Assembly (NCBI GenBank): GCA_018713435.1
Contig: DVOS01000073.1
Location: 1-44,769 of the forward strand
Direction of reading: 5' to 3'
DNA from: Candidatus Merdiplasma excrementigallinarum
GTDB taxonomy: Bacteria > Bacillota > Clostridia > Lachnospirales > Lachnospiraceae
DNA length: 44,769 bases
A program made the translations under genes and the position numbers. This document shows positions 17,278 through 24,972 of this stretch, piece after piece (position 1 is the first letter of the stretch; every line of letters starts with the position of its first letter). The notes under the pieces are model-generated. The model saw only the letters and a program-made list of their open reading frames with translations. It was not told the origin of the DNA and searched no databases.

Positions 17278-18335
17278 AAAGATACGCAGGGATACTGACG
17301 GCCATGACGGCGCTTCTTCTGCTGCTTCTGGCCGGCTGCAGCCCCCGGAAGACCGGCGAGGAGCAGGAGACGGCCTTGCAGGAGGAGGATATCCAGATCG
17401 GTCTGAGCTTTGATTCCTTTGTCATCGAGAGATGGATGCGGGACCGGGACGTATTCGTATCCACCGCCCAGAGCCTGGGGGCCCAGGTGAACGTCCAGAT
17501 CGCCAACGGGGACGTGGAGGAGCAGATTTCCCAGATTGAGTACTTCATCAGTAAGGATATGGATGTGATTGTGATTATCGCCATTGACGGAGACGCCCTG
17601 ACGGATGTGGTCAGGAAGGCAAAGGAGGAGGGAATCCGGGTGATCAGCTATGACCGGCTGATCCCCAACGCGGGGACAGACCTGTATATCTCCTTTGACA
17701 ACTACCGGGTGGGCGTGCTGATGGGTGAGGCGCTGCAGGAGGCTCTTCCGGAGGGCGGGAATATTTTCGCCATATACGGCTCCCCTACGGACCACAACGT
17801 GGAGCTGGTGCAGCAGGGCCTGTCTGAAGCGCTGGAAGATTCAGAGCTTAAGATTGTATATGAAGCCTACTGTGAAAACTGGCTGGCGGAGCTGGCCTTT
17901 GACGCGGTGAATGAAGGGCTGGAGCAGGAAACGGACATTGCGGGAGTCATGTGCGGAAACGACGATCTGGCCAGCCAGGCCATCAAGGCTCTGGCGGAAC
18001 ATCAGATGGCGGGAAAGGTGACAGTGGTGGCCCAGGACGCGGAGCTGTCCGCCTGCCAGCGGATCGTGGAGGGAACCCAGGAGATGACGGTGTACAAGCC
18101 GGTGGACGAGCTGGCCAAAAAGGCGGCCCAGCTGGCCGTATCCCTGGCTGAGGGAGAGGATATTACCGGAACCGGCGCCAAGCTGCGGGTGACGGATACC
18201 GTTTACGACGGGACCCAGGACATCCCCTACTACAGCATCGAGCCGGTGGCGGTGACGGCGGAAAATATGGATGAGGCCATCATTGACAGCGGGTTTCATC
18301 TGGAAGAGGACGTCTACCTGAACGTGAGACAGTAA
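17274..18335 (+). CDS. ChvE/XylF-like sugar-binding lipoprotein linked to the two-component system
   Basis: A 353-residue lipoprotein: residues 1-21 are a signal peptide ending in the lipobox LLAGC (lipidated Cys22). The rest is a periplasmic binding protein type 1 domain of the ChvE kind: IQIGLSFDSFVIERWMRDRD, VIVIIAIDGDALTDVV, IRVISYDRLI, LYISFDNYRVGVLMGE, MCGNDDLASQAI. These match corresponding stretches in the protein at 2798-3925. No permease or ATPase is adjacent. Coupled translation with the regulator suggests a sensing role, alone or as a ligand-presenting partner of the first protein of the operon. It could instead serve the upstream MmsAB transporter as a second receptor. Confidence 0.85.
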   Translation: MKRYAGILTAMTALLLLLLAGCSPRKTGEEQETALQEEDIQIGLSFDSFVIERWMRDRDVFVSTAQSLGAQVNVQIANGDVEEQISQIEYFISKDMDVIVIIAIDGDALTDVVRKAKEEGIRVISYDRLIPNAGTDLYISFDNYRVGVLMGEALQEALPEGGNIFAIYGSPTDHNVELVQQGLSEALEDSELKIVYEAYCENWLAELAFDAVNEGLEQETDIAGVMCGNDDLASQAIKALAEHQMAGKVTVVAQDAELSACQRIVEGTQEMTVYKPVDELAKKAAQLAVSLAEGEDITGTGAKLRVTDTVYDGTQDIPYYSIEPVAVTAENMDEAIIDSGFHLEEDVYLNVRQ

Positions 18336-18346
18336 AGAAGGCTTTG

Positions 18347-18389
18347 TGAAAGTTTCCGGTTTTGCACTTTTCTGAAAGTTCTCCGTTTG
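18347..18389 (+). repeat. Imperfect direct repeat upstream of the glnN promoter
   Basis: TGAAAGTTTCCGGTTTT (18347-18363) is repeated imperfectly as TGAAAGTTCTCCGTTTG (18373-18389), with a 26-bp period. The second copy ends 28 bp before the -35 element, a place suited to a regulator binding site. Confidence 0.35.
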
Positions 18390-18417
18390 GGATATATCAT
18401 GAAAAAGTAAAAAAGAC

Positions 18418-18446
18418 TTGCAATTTAGAAAAAACAGGTGTAGAGT
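18418..18446 (+). promoter_or_regulatory. Candidate promoter of glutamine synthetase gene
   Basis: TTGCAA (18418-18423), a 17-bp spacer and TAGAGT (18441-18446). The predicted transcript starts near 18453 and must pass the hairpin at 18467-18506 before the coding region. Confidence 0.6.
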
Positions 18447-18466
18447 GGACACAGATTGAAAGGGGA

Positions 18467-18506
18467 AGGGCATTCCGCAGACTGTTTGTTGGAATGCCCT
18501 CTTTTT
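18467..18506 (+). terminator. Leader hairpin/attenuator before glutamine synthetase
   Basis: AGGGCATTCC (18467-18476) pairs perfectly with GGAATGCCCT (18491-18500) around a 14-nt loop, followed by CTTTTTG. It has the form of an intrinsic terminator but sits between the only good promoter and the start codon at 18534. This suggests regulated read-through. It could also end transcripts from the upstream sensor operon. Confidence 0.75.
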
Positions 18507-18533
18507 GTAGAAACAGGGAAAGGATGGAAAAGT

Positions 18534-20651
18534 ATGGGAGAATACTTTAACGTAGCGGATATTTTCGGTGAAAACGTATTCAGCGACAAGGTGATGCAGG
18601 AGCGTCTGCCGAAGAAGATTTATAAAGAGCTTCATAAGACCATAGATGAGGGCAAAGAGCTGGATCCCATTGTGGCGGAGGCAGTGGCGGAGGCCATGAA
18701 GCAGTGGGCCATCGAGAAGGGCGCCACCCACTATACCCACTGGTTCCAGCCCTTGACAGGCGTGACGGCGGAGAAGCATGACTCCTTTATCACCGCTCCC
18801 AGACCGGACGGCACGATCCTGATGGAGTTTTCCGGCAAAGAGCTGATCAAGGGAGAACCGGACGCTTCGTCTTTTCCCTCCGGCGGACTGCGGGCCACCT
18901 TTGAGGCCAGAGGCTATACGGCCTGGGACTGCACGTCCCCGGCCTTTGTGAGAGAGGACGCGGCGGGAGCGATCCTGTGTATTCCCACGGCGTTCTGCTC
19001 CTACACGGGAGAGTCCCTGGACTTTAAGACGCCCCTGCTGCGCTCCATGGAGGCCATCAATACCCAGGCGCTGCGTCTGCTGCGCCTGTTCGGGAATACC
19101 ACATCCGGAAAAGTGACTCCCTCCGTGGGACCGGAGCAGGAGTATTTCCTGGTGGACGCCAAGGTATTCCAGCAGAGAAAAGACCTGATCTATACCGGCC
19201 GTACCCTTTTTGGCGCCATGCCGCCCAAGGGGCAGGAGCTGGACGATCACTATTTCGGCACCATCCGCCAGAGAGTGGCTTCCTTTATGCGGGATGTGAA
19301 CCTGGAGTTGTGGAAGCTGGGCGTGTCCGCCAAGACCCAGCACAACGAGGTGGCGCCGGCCCAGCACGAGCTGGCTCCCATCTACGCGGTGGCCAATGTG
19401 GCGGTGGACCACAACCAGATTATCATGCAGACCCTGAAACGGGTGGCCACCCAGCACGGCATGAAGTGCCTGCTTCACGAAAAGCCCTTTGCCGGGGTCA
19501 ACGGTTCCGGCAAGCACAACAACTGGTCCATCATTACGGATGACGGCATCAACATGCTGGATCCGGGCAAAACGCCCCATGAGAATATCCAGTTTTTGCT
19601 GGTGCTGGCCTGCATTCTGAAAGCGGTGGACGAGCATGCGGAACTGCTGCGGGAGTCGGCGGCTGATCCGGGAAATGACCACCGTCTGGGAGCCAACGAG
19701 GCGCCCCCTGCCATTATCTCCGTATTTTTGGGAGAACAGCTGCAGGACGTGATTTCCCAGCTGATCTCCACGGGAACCGCCACCAGGAGCAAGACGGGAG
19801 GCGTGCTCCAGACCGGTGTGAGCACCCTGCCGGATTTTGCCAAGGACGCCACAGACCGGAACCGCACCTCCCCCTTTGCCTTTACCGGAAACAAATTTGA
19901 GTTCCGTATGGTGGGATCCAGAGATTCCATCGCCTCTCCCAACATTGTGCTGAACACCATCGTGGCGGAGGCCTTCTGCCAGGCCTGCGATGAGCTGGAG
20001 AAGGGAGAGAATTTTGAGGAGGATGTTCACGACCTGATCAAGAAGTATCTCACCGAACATCAGAGGATCGTGTTCAACGGAAACGGCTACGCTCCCGAGT
20101 GGGTGGAGGAAGCGGCCCGCAGAGGCCTTCCCAATATCACCTCCATGGTGGACGCCATCCCCTACCTGATTACGGAAAAGACGGTGGAGCTGTTCGGCAA
20201 GTTCGGGGTATTCACCAGGGCGGAGCTGGAATCCCGGGTGGAGATCAAATATGAAAGCTACGCGAAAGCGATTAACATTGAGGCCCGCACCATGATCGAC
20301 ATGGCCAGCAAGCAGATCATCCCGGCGGTGATCAAATACACCAGAAGCCTGGCGGATACTGTGCTGGCCGTAAGGCAGGCGGGAGTGGACACGCCGGTGC
20401 AGAGCGAACTGCTGGCGGAGTGCAGCGCCCTTCTGTCCGATACCAGAAACGCCCTGGCCCATCTGATTGAAGTGACGGAGCACGCCTCCGGCATGACGGA
20501 GGGCAGAGACCAGGCCGTATACTATCATGACGTGGTCATGACCGCCATGACAGACCTGCGCGCGCCCGTAGACCGGCTGGAAATGATCGTAGACAAATCC
20601 ATGTGGCCCATGCCCTCCTACGGCGACCTCCTCTTCGAGGTAGGCCGGTAA
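18534..20651 (+). CDS. glnN: Glutamine synthetase type III
   Basis: ATP-dependent synthesis of glutamine from glutamate and ammonia; a cytoplasmic dodecamer in characterised members. The 705-residue length is that of GSIII, much longer than GSI (~450). Motifs seen are [59 protein letters not shown] and [16 protein letters not shown], covering metal, ATP and glutamate sites. The ATG at 18534 with GGAAAGGA upstream gives the usual GSIII N-terminus ([18 protein letters not shown]). An earlier in-frame ATG at 18456 would translate through the leader hairpin and is unlikely. The gene is monocistronic with an attenuated leader. Confidence 0.95.
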   Translation: MGEYFNVADIFGENVFSDKVMQERLPKKIYKELHKTIDEGKELDPIVAEAVAEAMKQWAIEKGATHYTHWFQPLTGVTAEKHDSFITAPRPDGTILMEFSGKELIKGEPDASSFPSGGLRATFEARGYTAWDCTSPAFVREDAAGAILCIPTAFCSYTGESLDFKTPLLRSMEAINTQALRLLRLFGNTTSGKVTPSVGPEQEYFLVDAKVFQQRKDLIYTGRTLFGAMPPKGQELDDHYFGTIRQRVASFMRDVNLELWKLGVSAKTQHNEVAPAQHELAPIYAVANVAVDHNQIIMQTLKRVATQHGMKCLLHEKPFAGVNGSGKHNNWSIITDDGINMLDPGKTPHENIQFLLVLACILKAVDEHAELLRESAADPGNDHRLGANEAPPAIISVFLGEQLQDVISQLISTGTATRSKTGGVLQTGVSTLPDFAKDATDRNRTSPFAFTGNKFEFRMVGSRDSIASPNIVLNTIVAEAFCQACDELEKGENFEEDVHDLIKKYLTEHQRIVFNGNGYAPEWVEEAARRGLPNITSMVDAIPYLITEKTVELFGKFGVFTRAELESRVEIKYESYAKAINIEARTMIDMASKQIIPAVIKYTRSLADTVLAVRQAGVDTPVQSELLAECSALLSDTRNALAHLIEVTEHASGMTEGRDQAVYYHDVVMTAMTDLRAPVDRLEMIVDKSMWPMPSYGDLLFEVGR

Positions 20652-20707
20652 AGGGGGGGAGTCCGTTTACGGCAGCCGTACCCTTGTGGAATAAAAAGGT
20701 GAAAATA

Positions 20708-20757
20708 AACAGCAGTCCTGCCTGAACACCGGACGTTCAGGCTGGCCTGCTGTTTTT
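20708..20757 (+). terminator. Terminator after glnN
   Basis: AACAGCAG (20708-20715) and CCTGAAC pair with GTTCAGG and CTGCTGTT (ending near 20753), giving a two-part stem with an internal loop, followed by T residues to 20757. Confidence 0.85.
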
Positions 20758-20803
20758 ATATGTTCTTTTCCATTAATTTAAGGGAACATAAGGAATTTCT
20801 TAA

Positions 20804-20832
20804 TGACTTTCCCCCTCCCTCTGCCCTATAAT
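20804..20832 (+). promoter_or_regulatory. Possible promoter of the gene at 20895
   Basis: A perfect TATAAT at 20827-20832 lies 62 bp before the start codon. The -35 region TGACTT (20804-20809, 17-bp spacer) is a poor match. Confidence 0.45.
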
Positions 20833-20894
20833 AAAAGAGACAGACAGGTGACAGGACAGAAAGAACCCGGATCGGCCGGGACAGGAGAATGGAT

Positions 20895-21320
20895 ATGGCA
20901 GATAACAGGATGAGACAGGAAGTCAGGGAAGCGATCGAGGCGGGGGAGCAGGCTCTTGCCAGCCTGCAGGCAGCCAGCCGGCAGCTGAACGGAGCCAGGA
21001 ACTGGGGCATCGCGGATCTGCTGGGAGGCGGGTTTTTCACCGGACTTTTTAAACACCAGCGGATTAAAGATGCCTCGGAGTATATTGAGGAGGCCAAACA
21101 GGATCTGCAGGTTTTTGAACGGGAGCTGCGGGATGTGACGGTGCTGCCCTCGGATATGAAAATACAGGTGGGAAACTTTCTGGTGTTTGCGGATTTTTTC
21201 TTTGACGGCCTGGTGGCGGATTACCTGGTGCAGTCCAGGATCAACGAGGCCAGGAGCCAGGTGGCGGAGACGATTTACAGAGTGGAGACGCTGCTGGGGA
21301 ATCTGAGGCAGTACGCATAA
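20895..21320 (+). CDS. Small uncharacterised protein, helical
   Basis: A 141-residue protein that I do not recognise by function. The ATG at 20895 is preferred over 20889 because AGGAG (20883-20887) is 7 bp upstream of it. The sequence is mostly amphipathic helix with one Gly-rich, aromatic stretch near residues 37-54 (NWGIADLLGGGFFTGLFKH) that resembles a short membrane-contacting or hinge element. No signal peptide and no catalytic motif are visible. It is transcribed alone, with a promoter-like TATAAT upstream and hairpins downstream. Confidence 0.75.
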   Translation: MADNRMRQEVREAIEAGEQALASLQAASRQLNGARNWGIADLLGGGFFTGLFKHQRIKDASEYIEEAKQDLQVFERELRDVTVLPSDMKIQVGNFLVFADFFFDGLVADYLVQSRINEARSQVAETIYRVETLLGNLRQYA

Positions 21321-21341
21321 AAAAACTCCCTTAAACGGGAG
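21319..21341 (-). terminator. Possible minus-strand terminator
   Basis: Read on the minus strand, CTCCC pairs with GGGAG (21326-21341) and is followed directly by seven T residues (the A-run at 21319-21325). No minus-strand protein gene leads into it. On the plus strand it is a plain stem-loop right after the stop codon of the small gene. Confidence 0.45.
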
Positions 21342-21636
21342 GATGCCAGGCAGTCGGAGAATACTGCCTGGCATATTATGAAAAAGTTTATTCCTGCGGG
21401 CAGGACCGGCCGGAAATCTGCAGATCCGTCAGGCCGCACCGCAGGGCCGGATATCTGAAAGTATGGCGCAGATATCCGGGCTGAAAAGGAGTAGTGTGAT
21501 ACTCTTCGTGACACATTTTTATTATAGAGAGAATAAATGAAGAAAAGATGATACATATTTAAAAATATATTGAAGCAGAAGTAAACAAATTGTGAACATC
21601 CCGCAGAAGCGGATAGTGCAAAATATACAATAACGA
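21321..21636. other. Gene-free structured stretch
   Basis: No credible reading frame occurs here. Four inverted repeats are seen: 21326-21341; ATGCCAGGCAGT (21343-21354) with ACTGCCTGGCAT (21363-21374), 12 bp perfect; a CCTGCGGGCAGG-rich stretch around 21390-21450; and CCGGATATCTG/CAGATATCCGG around 21448-21480, 11 bp perfect. On the minus strand a TATAAT (21521-21526 on the plus strand) precedes the block and a T-tailed hairpin (21319-21341) ends it. A ~195-nt minus-strand RNA is therefore possible but unproven. Confidence 0.4.
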
Positions 21637-21674
21637 TTGATTTTTCTCCCGGAATATATTACAATATACAATAA
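21622..21674 (+). repeat. 12-bp direct repeats flanking the cdaR promoter
   Basis: AATATACAATAA occurs at 21622-21633 and again at 21663-21674, 41 bp apart (about four helical turns). The copies bracket the -35 element and overlap the -10 region. They are good candidates for a regulator operator, possibly autoregulatory. Confidence 0.5.
21637..21665 (+). promoter_or_regulatory. Promoter of the CdaR-family regulator
   Basis: TTGATT (21637-21642), 17-bp spacer, TACAAT (21660-21665). The transcript would start near 21672, about 47 bp before the GTG start. Confidence 0.65.
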
Positions 21675-21718
21675 TGCTACAGAAGATGATAGAAATTGAT
21701 GCAAGGGAGGATGTTTCC

Positions 21719-22807
21719 GTGATATCAAATCAGGTATTGCAGTCCACGGTGGACGGCCTGAAAGCCATCAGCCGGGTGGATTTGTGCGTAATGGATACTG
21801 AAGGAATTGTACTGGCGTCAACGTTTGAAGGGGCAGAGTCCTTTCGGGAATCGGTGCTGAGTTTTGTGGGATCACCGGCGGACAGCCAGGTGATTTCCGG
21901 ATATGAATTTTTCAAGGTGCTGGATGAGAATCAGCTGGAGTATATACTGATTGCCAACGGAAACAGCGACGATCTGTATATGGTGGGCAAGATGGCCGCT
22001 TTCCAGCTGCAGAATCTGCTGGTGGCCTACAAGGAGCGGTTTGACAGAGACAACTTTATCAAGAACCTGCTTCTGGATAACCTGCTTCTGGTGGATATCT
22101 ACAACAGAGCGAAAAAGCTTCATATCGAAGTGGAGGCCAGACGGGTGGTGTATATTCTGGAGATCACCCATGAGAGGGAGAACAGTTCCCTGGAACTGGT
22201 GAGAAGCCTGTTCGGCAGCAAGAGCGGCGATTTCATTACAGCCGTGGATGAGAAGAGCATTATCGTGGTGAAGGAGCTGGCAGAGTCTGACGGCCTGGAG
22301 GAGATGAACAGCACCGCCGCCATGATTATGGAAGCCCTGCCGGAGGACCGGAAGAAAGAAGCCCTGATTGCCTACGGTACGGTGGTAGGGGAACTGAAGG
22401 AAGTTTCCCGCTCCTACAAGGAGGCCCGGATGGCGCTGAACGTGGGGAAGATTTTCTTCTCCGAGCGCCAGATTATCGCCTACAGCTCGCTGGGTATCGG
22501 ACGGCTGATTTATCAGCTTCCCATCCCGCTTTGCAAAATGTTCATCAAAGAGATTTTCGAGGGGAAATCTCCGGATGACTTTGACGAGGAGACCCTGACC
22601 ACCATCAACAAGTTCTTTGAGAACAGCCTGAATGTGTCAGAGACCTCCAGACAGCTTTACATCCACCGGAATACCCTGGTTTACCGGCTGGACAAGCTGC
22701 AGAAATCCACAGGTCTGGATCTGCGGGTATTTGAGGACGCCATTACCTTCAAGATTGCCCTGATGGTGGTGAAGTATATGAAATATATGGAGAACCAGGA
22801 TTATTAA
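21719..22807 (+). CDS. cdaR: CdaR/PucR-family transcriptional regulator
   Basis: A 362-residue cytoplasmic regulator of the sugar-diacid (CdaR) type. GTG at 21719 is chosen as start because AGGGAGG lies 9 bp upstream and it gives the family N-terminus MISNQVLQSTVDGLKAI. The 15 codons upstream from an ATG at 21674 overlap the promoter. The N-terminal ~130 residues are the ligand-sensing region (DLCVMDTEGIVLASTF). A GGDEF-like CdaR middle domain follows. The C-terminal PucR helix-turn-helix is NVSETSRQLYIHRNTLVYRL. Classical CdaR controls glycerate/glucarate use, but no such genes are nearby, so the ligand is open. Confidence 0.87.
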   Translation: MISNQVLQSTVDGLKAISRVDLCVMDTEGIVLASTFEGAESFRESVLSFVGSPADSQVISGYEFFKVLDENQLEYILIANGNSDDLYMVGKMAAFQLQNLLVAYKERFDRDNFIKNLLLDNLLLVDIYNRAKKLHIEVEARRVVYILEITHERENSSLELVRSLFGSKSGDFITAVDEKSIIVVKELAESDGLEEMNSTAAMIMEALPEDRKKEALIAYGTVVGELKEVSRSYKEARMALNVGKIFFSERQIIAYSSLGIGRLIYQLPIPLCKMFIKEIFEGKSPDDFDEETLTTINKFFENSLNVSETSRQLYIHRNTLVYRLDKLQKSTGLDLRVFEDAITFKIALMVVKYMKYMENQDY

Positions 22808-22820
22808 AGGAAACAGAAAG

Positions 22821-22845
22821 CCGCCCGGGCAGAACGCCCGGGCGG
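22821..22845 (+). repeat. GC-rich perfect hairpin between cdaR and the protease operon
   Basis: CCGCCCGGGC (22821-22830) and GCCCGGGCGG (22836-22845) form a perfect 10-bp stem with a 5-nt loop and no T-run. It may separate the transcripts or lower read-through into the downstream operon. No clear promoter is visible in the remaining 74-bp gap. Confidence 0.6.
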
Positions 22846-22881
22846 AGACATTGTCCATCTGACGCGGAAGAAAGGCGGAGT

Positions 22882-24153
22882 ATGACAGACCGAAACGAAA
22901 TACAGGATCAGGAGTGGACACAGGAACGCGCTTCAGGCCGGAATGCTGAGTTTTTGAAGGGCGTTTTTTTTGGTGTTCTCCTTTCCGGCGTGTTTGTGAT
23001 GACGGCGTTTCTGGTGCTTAACGGCACCCTGGGAGGGAAAAGCGCTTCCGGGGAGGAGGGAGCCGCTGTGCTCACCAGCCGGGAGACCATCCGGAAGCTG
23101 GCCCAGATTCAGGATCTGATTGAGGACTGCTTTCTGTACGAGGCAGACGGGGAGGAACTGTCCGCCTACCTTTTTAAAGGGCTGGCAGTGGGCCTTGACG
23201 ACGTTTACGCTAATTATTATACGGCTGAAGAACTGACCGGTATGGAGGAGGCGGCCAAAGGGGCCTATCAGGGCATCGGGATTTCGCTTCTGCAGGATCC
23301 TGACAGCGGCCAGATGCGGGTGGCAGGGGTCTATGAAAACAGCCCGGCCATGGAAGCGGGGCTTCGGGAGAATGATATTTTGCTCCGGGTGGGGGATACG
23401 GATCTGTCCGGTATGGACACCTCTGATGTGGCCGCCCTTATCAGAAGCCTGGAAGAAGCGGAGCTTACGGTGGAACGGGACGGAGAGGAGCTGACCGTTA
23501 CGGTGAAGCTCTCCTCTGTGGAGATTCCCACGGTGGATAGCCAGATGCTGGAAGCGGGCATCGGATACCTGAAAATTTCCGAGTTCGCGGATGTAACGGT
23601 GGACCAGTTTGAAGAAAACCTGGAAGAACTGAAAGCGGCGGGCCTGGAGAAGCTGATCGTGGATGTGAGAGGCAATCCGGGGGGAACGCTGGATTCCGTG
23701 TGCGAGATCCTGGATGACCTGCTTCCGGAGGGACTGATTGTCTATACGGAGGATAAAACCGGCTTCCGGGAGGAGCATATGTCCGATGAGGAGCGGCTGT
23801 TTGAGGGCCCCCTGGCGGTGCTGGTCAATGAAAACAGCGCCAGCGCCGCGGAAATTTTCGCGGGAGCCATACAGGATTATGAGCTGGGCCCGGTGGTGGG
23901 GGCCGTTACCTACGGAAAAGGAGTGGTGCAGCGCACCTACAGGCTGGAGGACGGATCCGCCCTGAAGCTGACCACGGAGAATTATTTTACGCCTTCGGGA
24001 CAGAAAATTGAAGGAACCGGGATACAGCCGGATATTTCGGCAGAAGAGCCGGAAAACGGCTCCGGTGCGGAGGACGGACAGGAAAAGAGCGGGGCGGATC
24101 CGCAGACGGATCCCCAGCTGCAGGCGGCAGTGGACTATCTGCTGGAAATGTGA
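22882..24153 (+). CDS. S41 family C-terminal processing peptidase with PDZ domain
   Basis: Membrane-anchored exported serine protease of 423 residues, first gene of a ten-gene run. Residues 1-30 are cytoplasmic and 31-51 are a membrane segment, so the protease lies outside. A PDZ domain covers about residues 125-200 (YQGIGISLLQDP... AGLRENDILLRVGD). The S41 core carries VDVRGNPGGTL, the nucleophile motif NENSASAAEIFAGAIQDY and the general-base Lys in GAVTYGKGVVQ, so the Ser/Lys dyad is intact. The tail after residue 385 is acidic and low-complexity. Relatives trim exported proteins at the C-terminus or activate signalling proteins. The operon suggests substrates among the pilus-like or surface proteins. 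Confidence 0.92.
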   Translation: MTDRNEIQDQEWTQERASGRNAEFLKGVFFGVLLSGVFVMTAFLVLNGTLGGKSASGEEGAAVLTSRETIRKLAQIQDLIEDCFLYEADGEELSAYLFKGLAVGLDDVYANYYTAEELTGMEEAAKGAYQGIGISLLQDPDSGQMRVAGVYENSPAMEAGLRENDILLRVGDTDLSGMDTSDVAALIRSLEEAELTVERDGEELTVTVKLSSVEIPTVDSQMLEAGIGYLKISEFADVTVDQFEENLEELKAAGLEKLIVDVRGNPGGTLDSVCEILDDLLPEGLIVYTEDKTGFREEHMSDEERLFEGPLAVLVNENSASAAEIFAGAIQDYELGPVVGAVTYGKGVVQRTYRLEDGSALKLTTENYFTPSGQKIEGTGIQPDISAEEPENGSGAEDGQEKSGADPQTDPQLQAAVDYLLEM

Positions 24154-24174
24154 CGAGGAGAGAAGGAAAACAGG

Positions 24175-24972
24175 ATGGAACAGAAAATCATATTTCGGGA
24201 AATGCTCAGCGAGGCGCTGAAACTGGCGGACGCAAAGGGAAACCGGCTGACCACAGAGGAAATTGACGCGTTTTTTGCCAATACCCATCTGGACAGGCAG
24301 CAGATGGAGCTGGTGTATGAGTACCTGGCAGGACAGAAGGTGAAAGTGGAGGGCTATGAGCCAAAGACCGCCCCCCTTTCCCGGGAACTGGAGAAAATCG
24401 CGCCGGAAAAAGAAGAGCCGGATGAATCCGGAAAGAAAGAAGGAGAAGAAGGCGCCCTGGAACTGTACCTGGAGGAGATCCGTCGGATTCCCCATCCCAG
24501 GGAAGGGGAAGAACGGGAGCTGTTTGAAGGAGCTGCCCGGGGAGACGCCGCGGCAAAGAGCCGTCTGGTGGAGCTGTATCTGCCGCTGGTATGCCAGCTG
24601 GCGGGGGAGTATGAGGGAGACGCGTGCCTGCCGGAGGATCTGATCCAGGAGGGAAACGTGGGACTGCTGCTGGCCGTGGACCAGATTGAAGAGCAGGAGA
24701 GCCTGGCGGCGTACCAGGTGAAGCTGATGAACAGCGTGAATCAGTATATGCAGGATGTGATTCAGGAACAGAAAGACCTGAAGGATCTGGGAAACGGCAT
24801 TGTCAGCAAGGTAAACCATCTGAGCGAGGCGATCCGGAATCTGGAGGAAGACCTGGAGCATAAAGTATCGGTGGAAGAACTGTCCGCCTATCTGGAGATG
24901 CCGGTGGAGGAGATCCGGGATATTCTGAGGATGGCCGGGGATGAGATTGAAGTGGAAGGATATGACCGTTAA
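24175..24972 (+). CDS. Sigma-70-like protein lacking region 4
   Basis: A 265-residue protein with sigma-factor architecture but not a complete sigma. Residues 1-60 resemble region 1.1 (KGNRLTTEEIDAFF, MELVYEYLAGQKVKVEGYE). Residues 94-120 match region 1.2 (LELYLEEIRRIPHPREGEE). Residues 126-172 match regions 2.1-2.2, which bind core polymerase (LVELYLPLVCQLA, PEDLIQEGNVGLLLAVDQ). The expected region 2.3-2.4 aromatic/basic helix for -10 melting is replaced by QVKLMNSVNQYMQDVIQEQK. Region 3 follows (VNHLSEAIRNLEEDL, VSVEELSAYLEMPVEEIRDIL, residues 213-251). The protein then ends without region 4. It overlaps the transglutaminase gene by 11 bp. It may bind RNA polymerase as a modulator; it is unlikely to recognise a normal promoter alone. 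Confidence 0.8.
   Translation: MEQKIIFREMLSEALKLADAKGNRLTTEEIDAFFANTHLDRQQMELVYEYLAGQKVKVEGYEPKTAPLSRELEKIAPEKEEPDESGKKEGEEGALELYLEEIRRIPHPREGEERELFEGAARGDAAAKSRLVELYLPLVCQLAGEYEGDACLPEDLIQEGNVGLLLAVDQIEEQESLAAYQVKLMNSVNQYMQDVIQEQKDLKDLGNGIVSKVNHLSEAIRNLEEDLEHKVSVEELSAYLEMPVEEIRDILRMAGDEIEVEGYDR

Noticed and set aside
18456-18533. N-terminal extension of glutamine synthetase from an ATG at 18456
   Set aside because: The extension would be translated from the leader hairpin, lacks a ribosome site and is absent from the normal GSIII start.
17841-20528. An 895-codon minus-strand frame opposite the lipoprotein and glutamine synthetase genes
   Set aside because: It is a shadow of strongly conserved plus-strand genes, spans their promoter and leader, and shows no domain or ribosome site.
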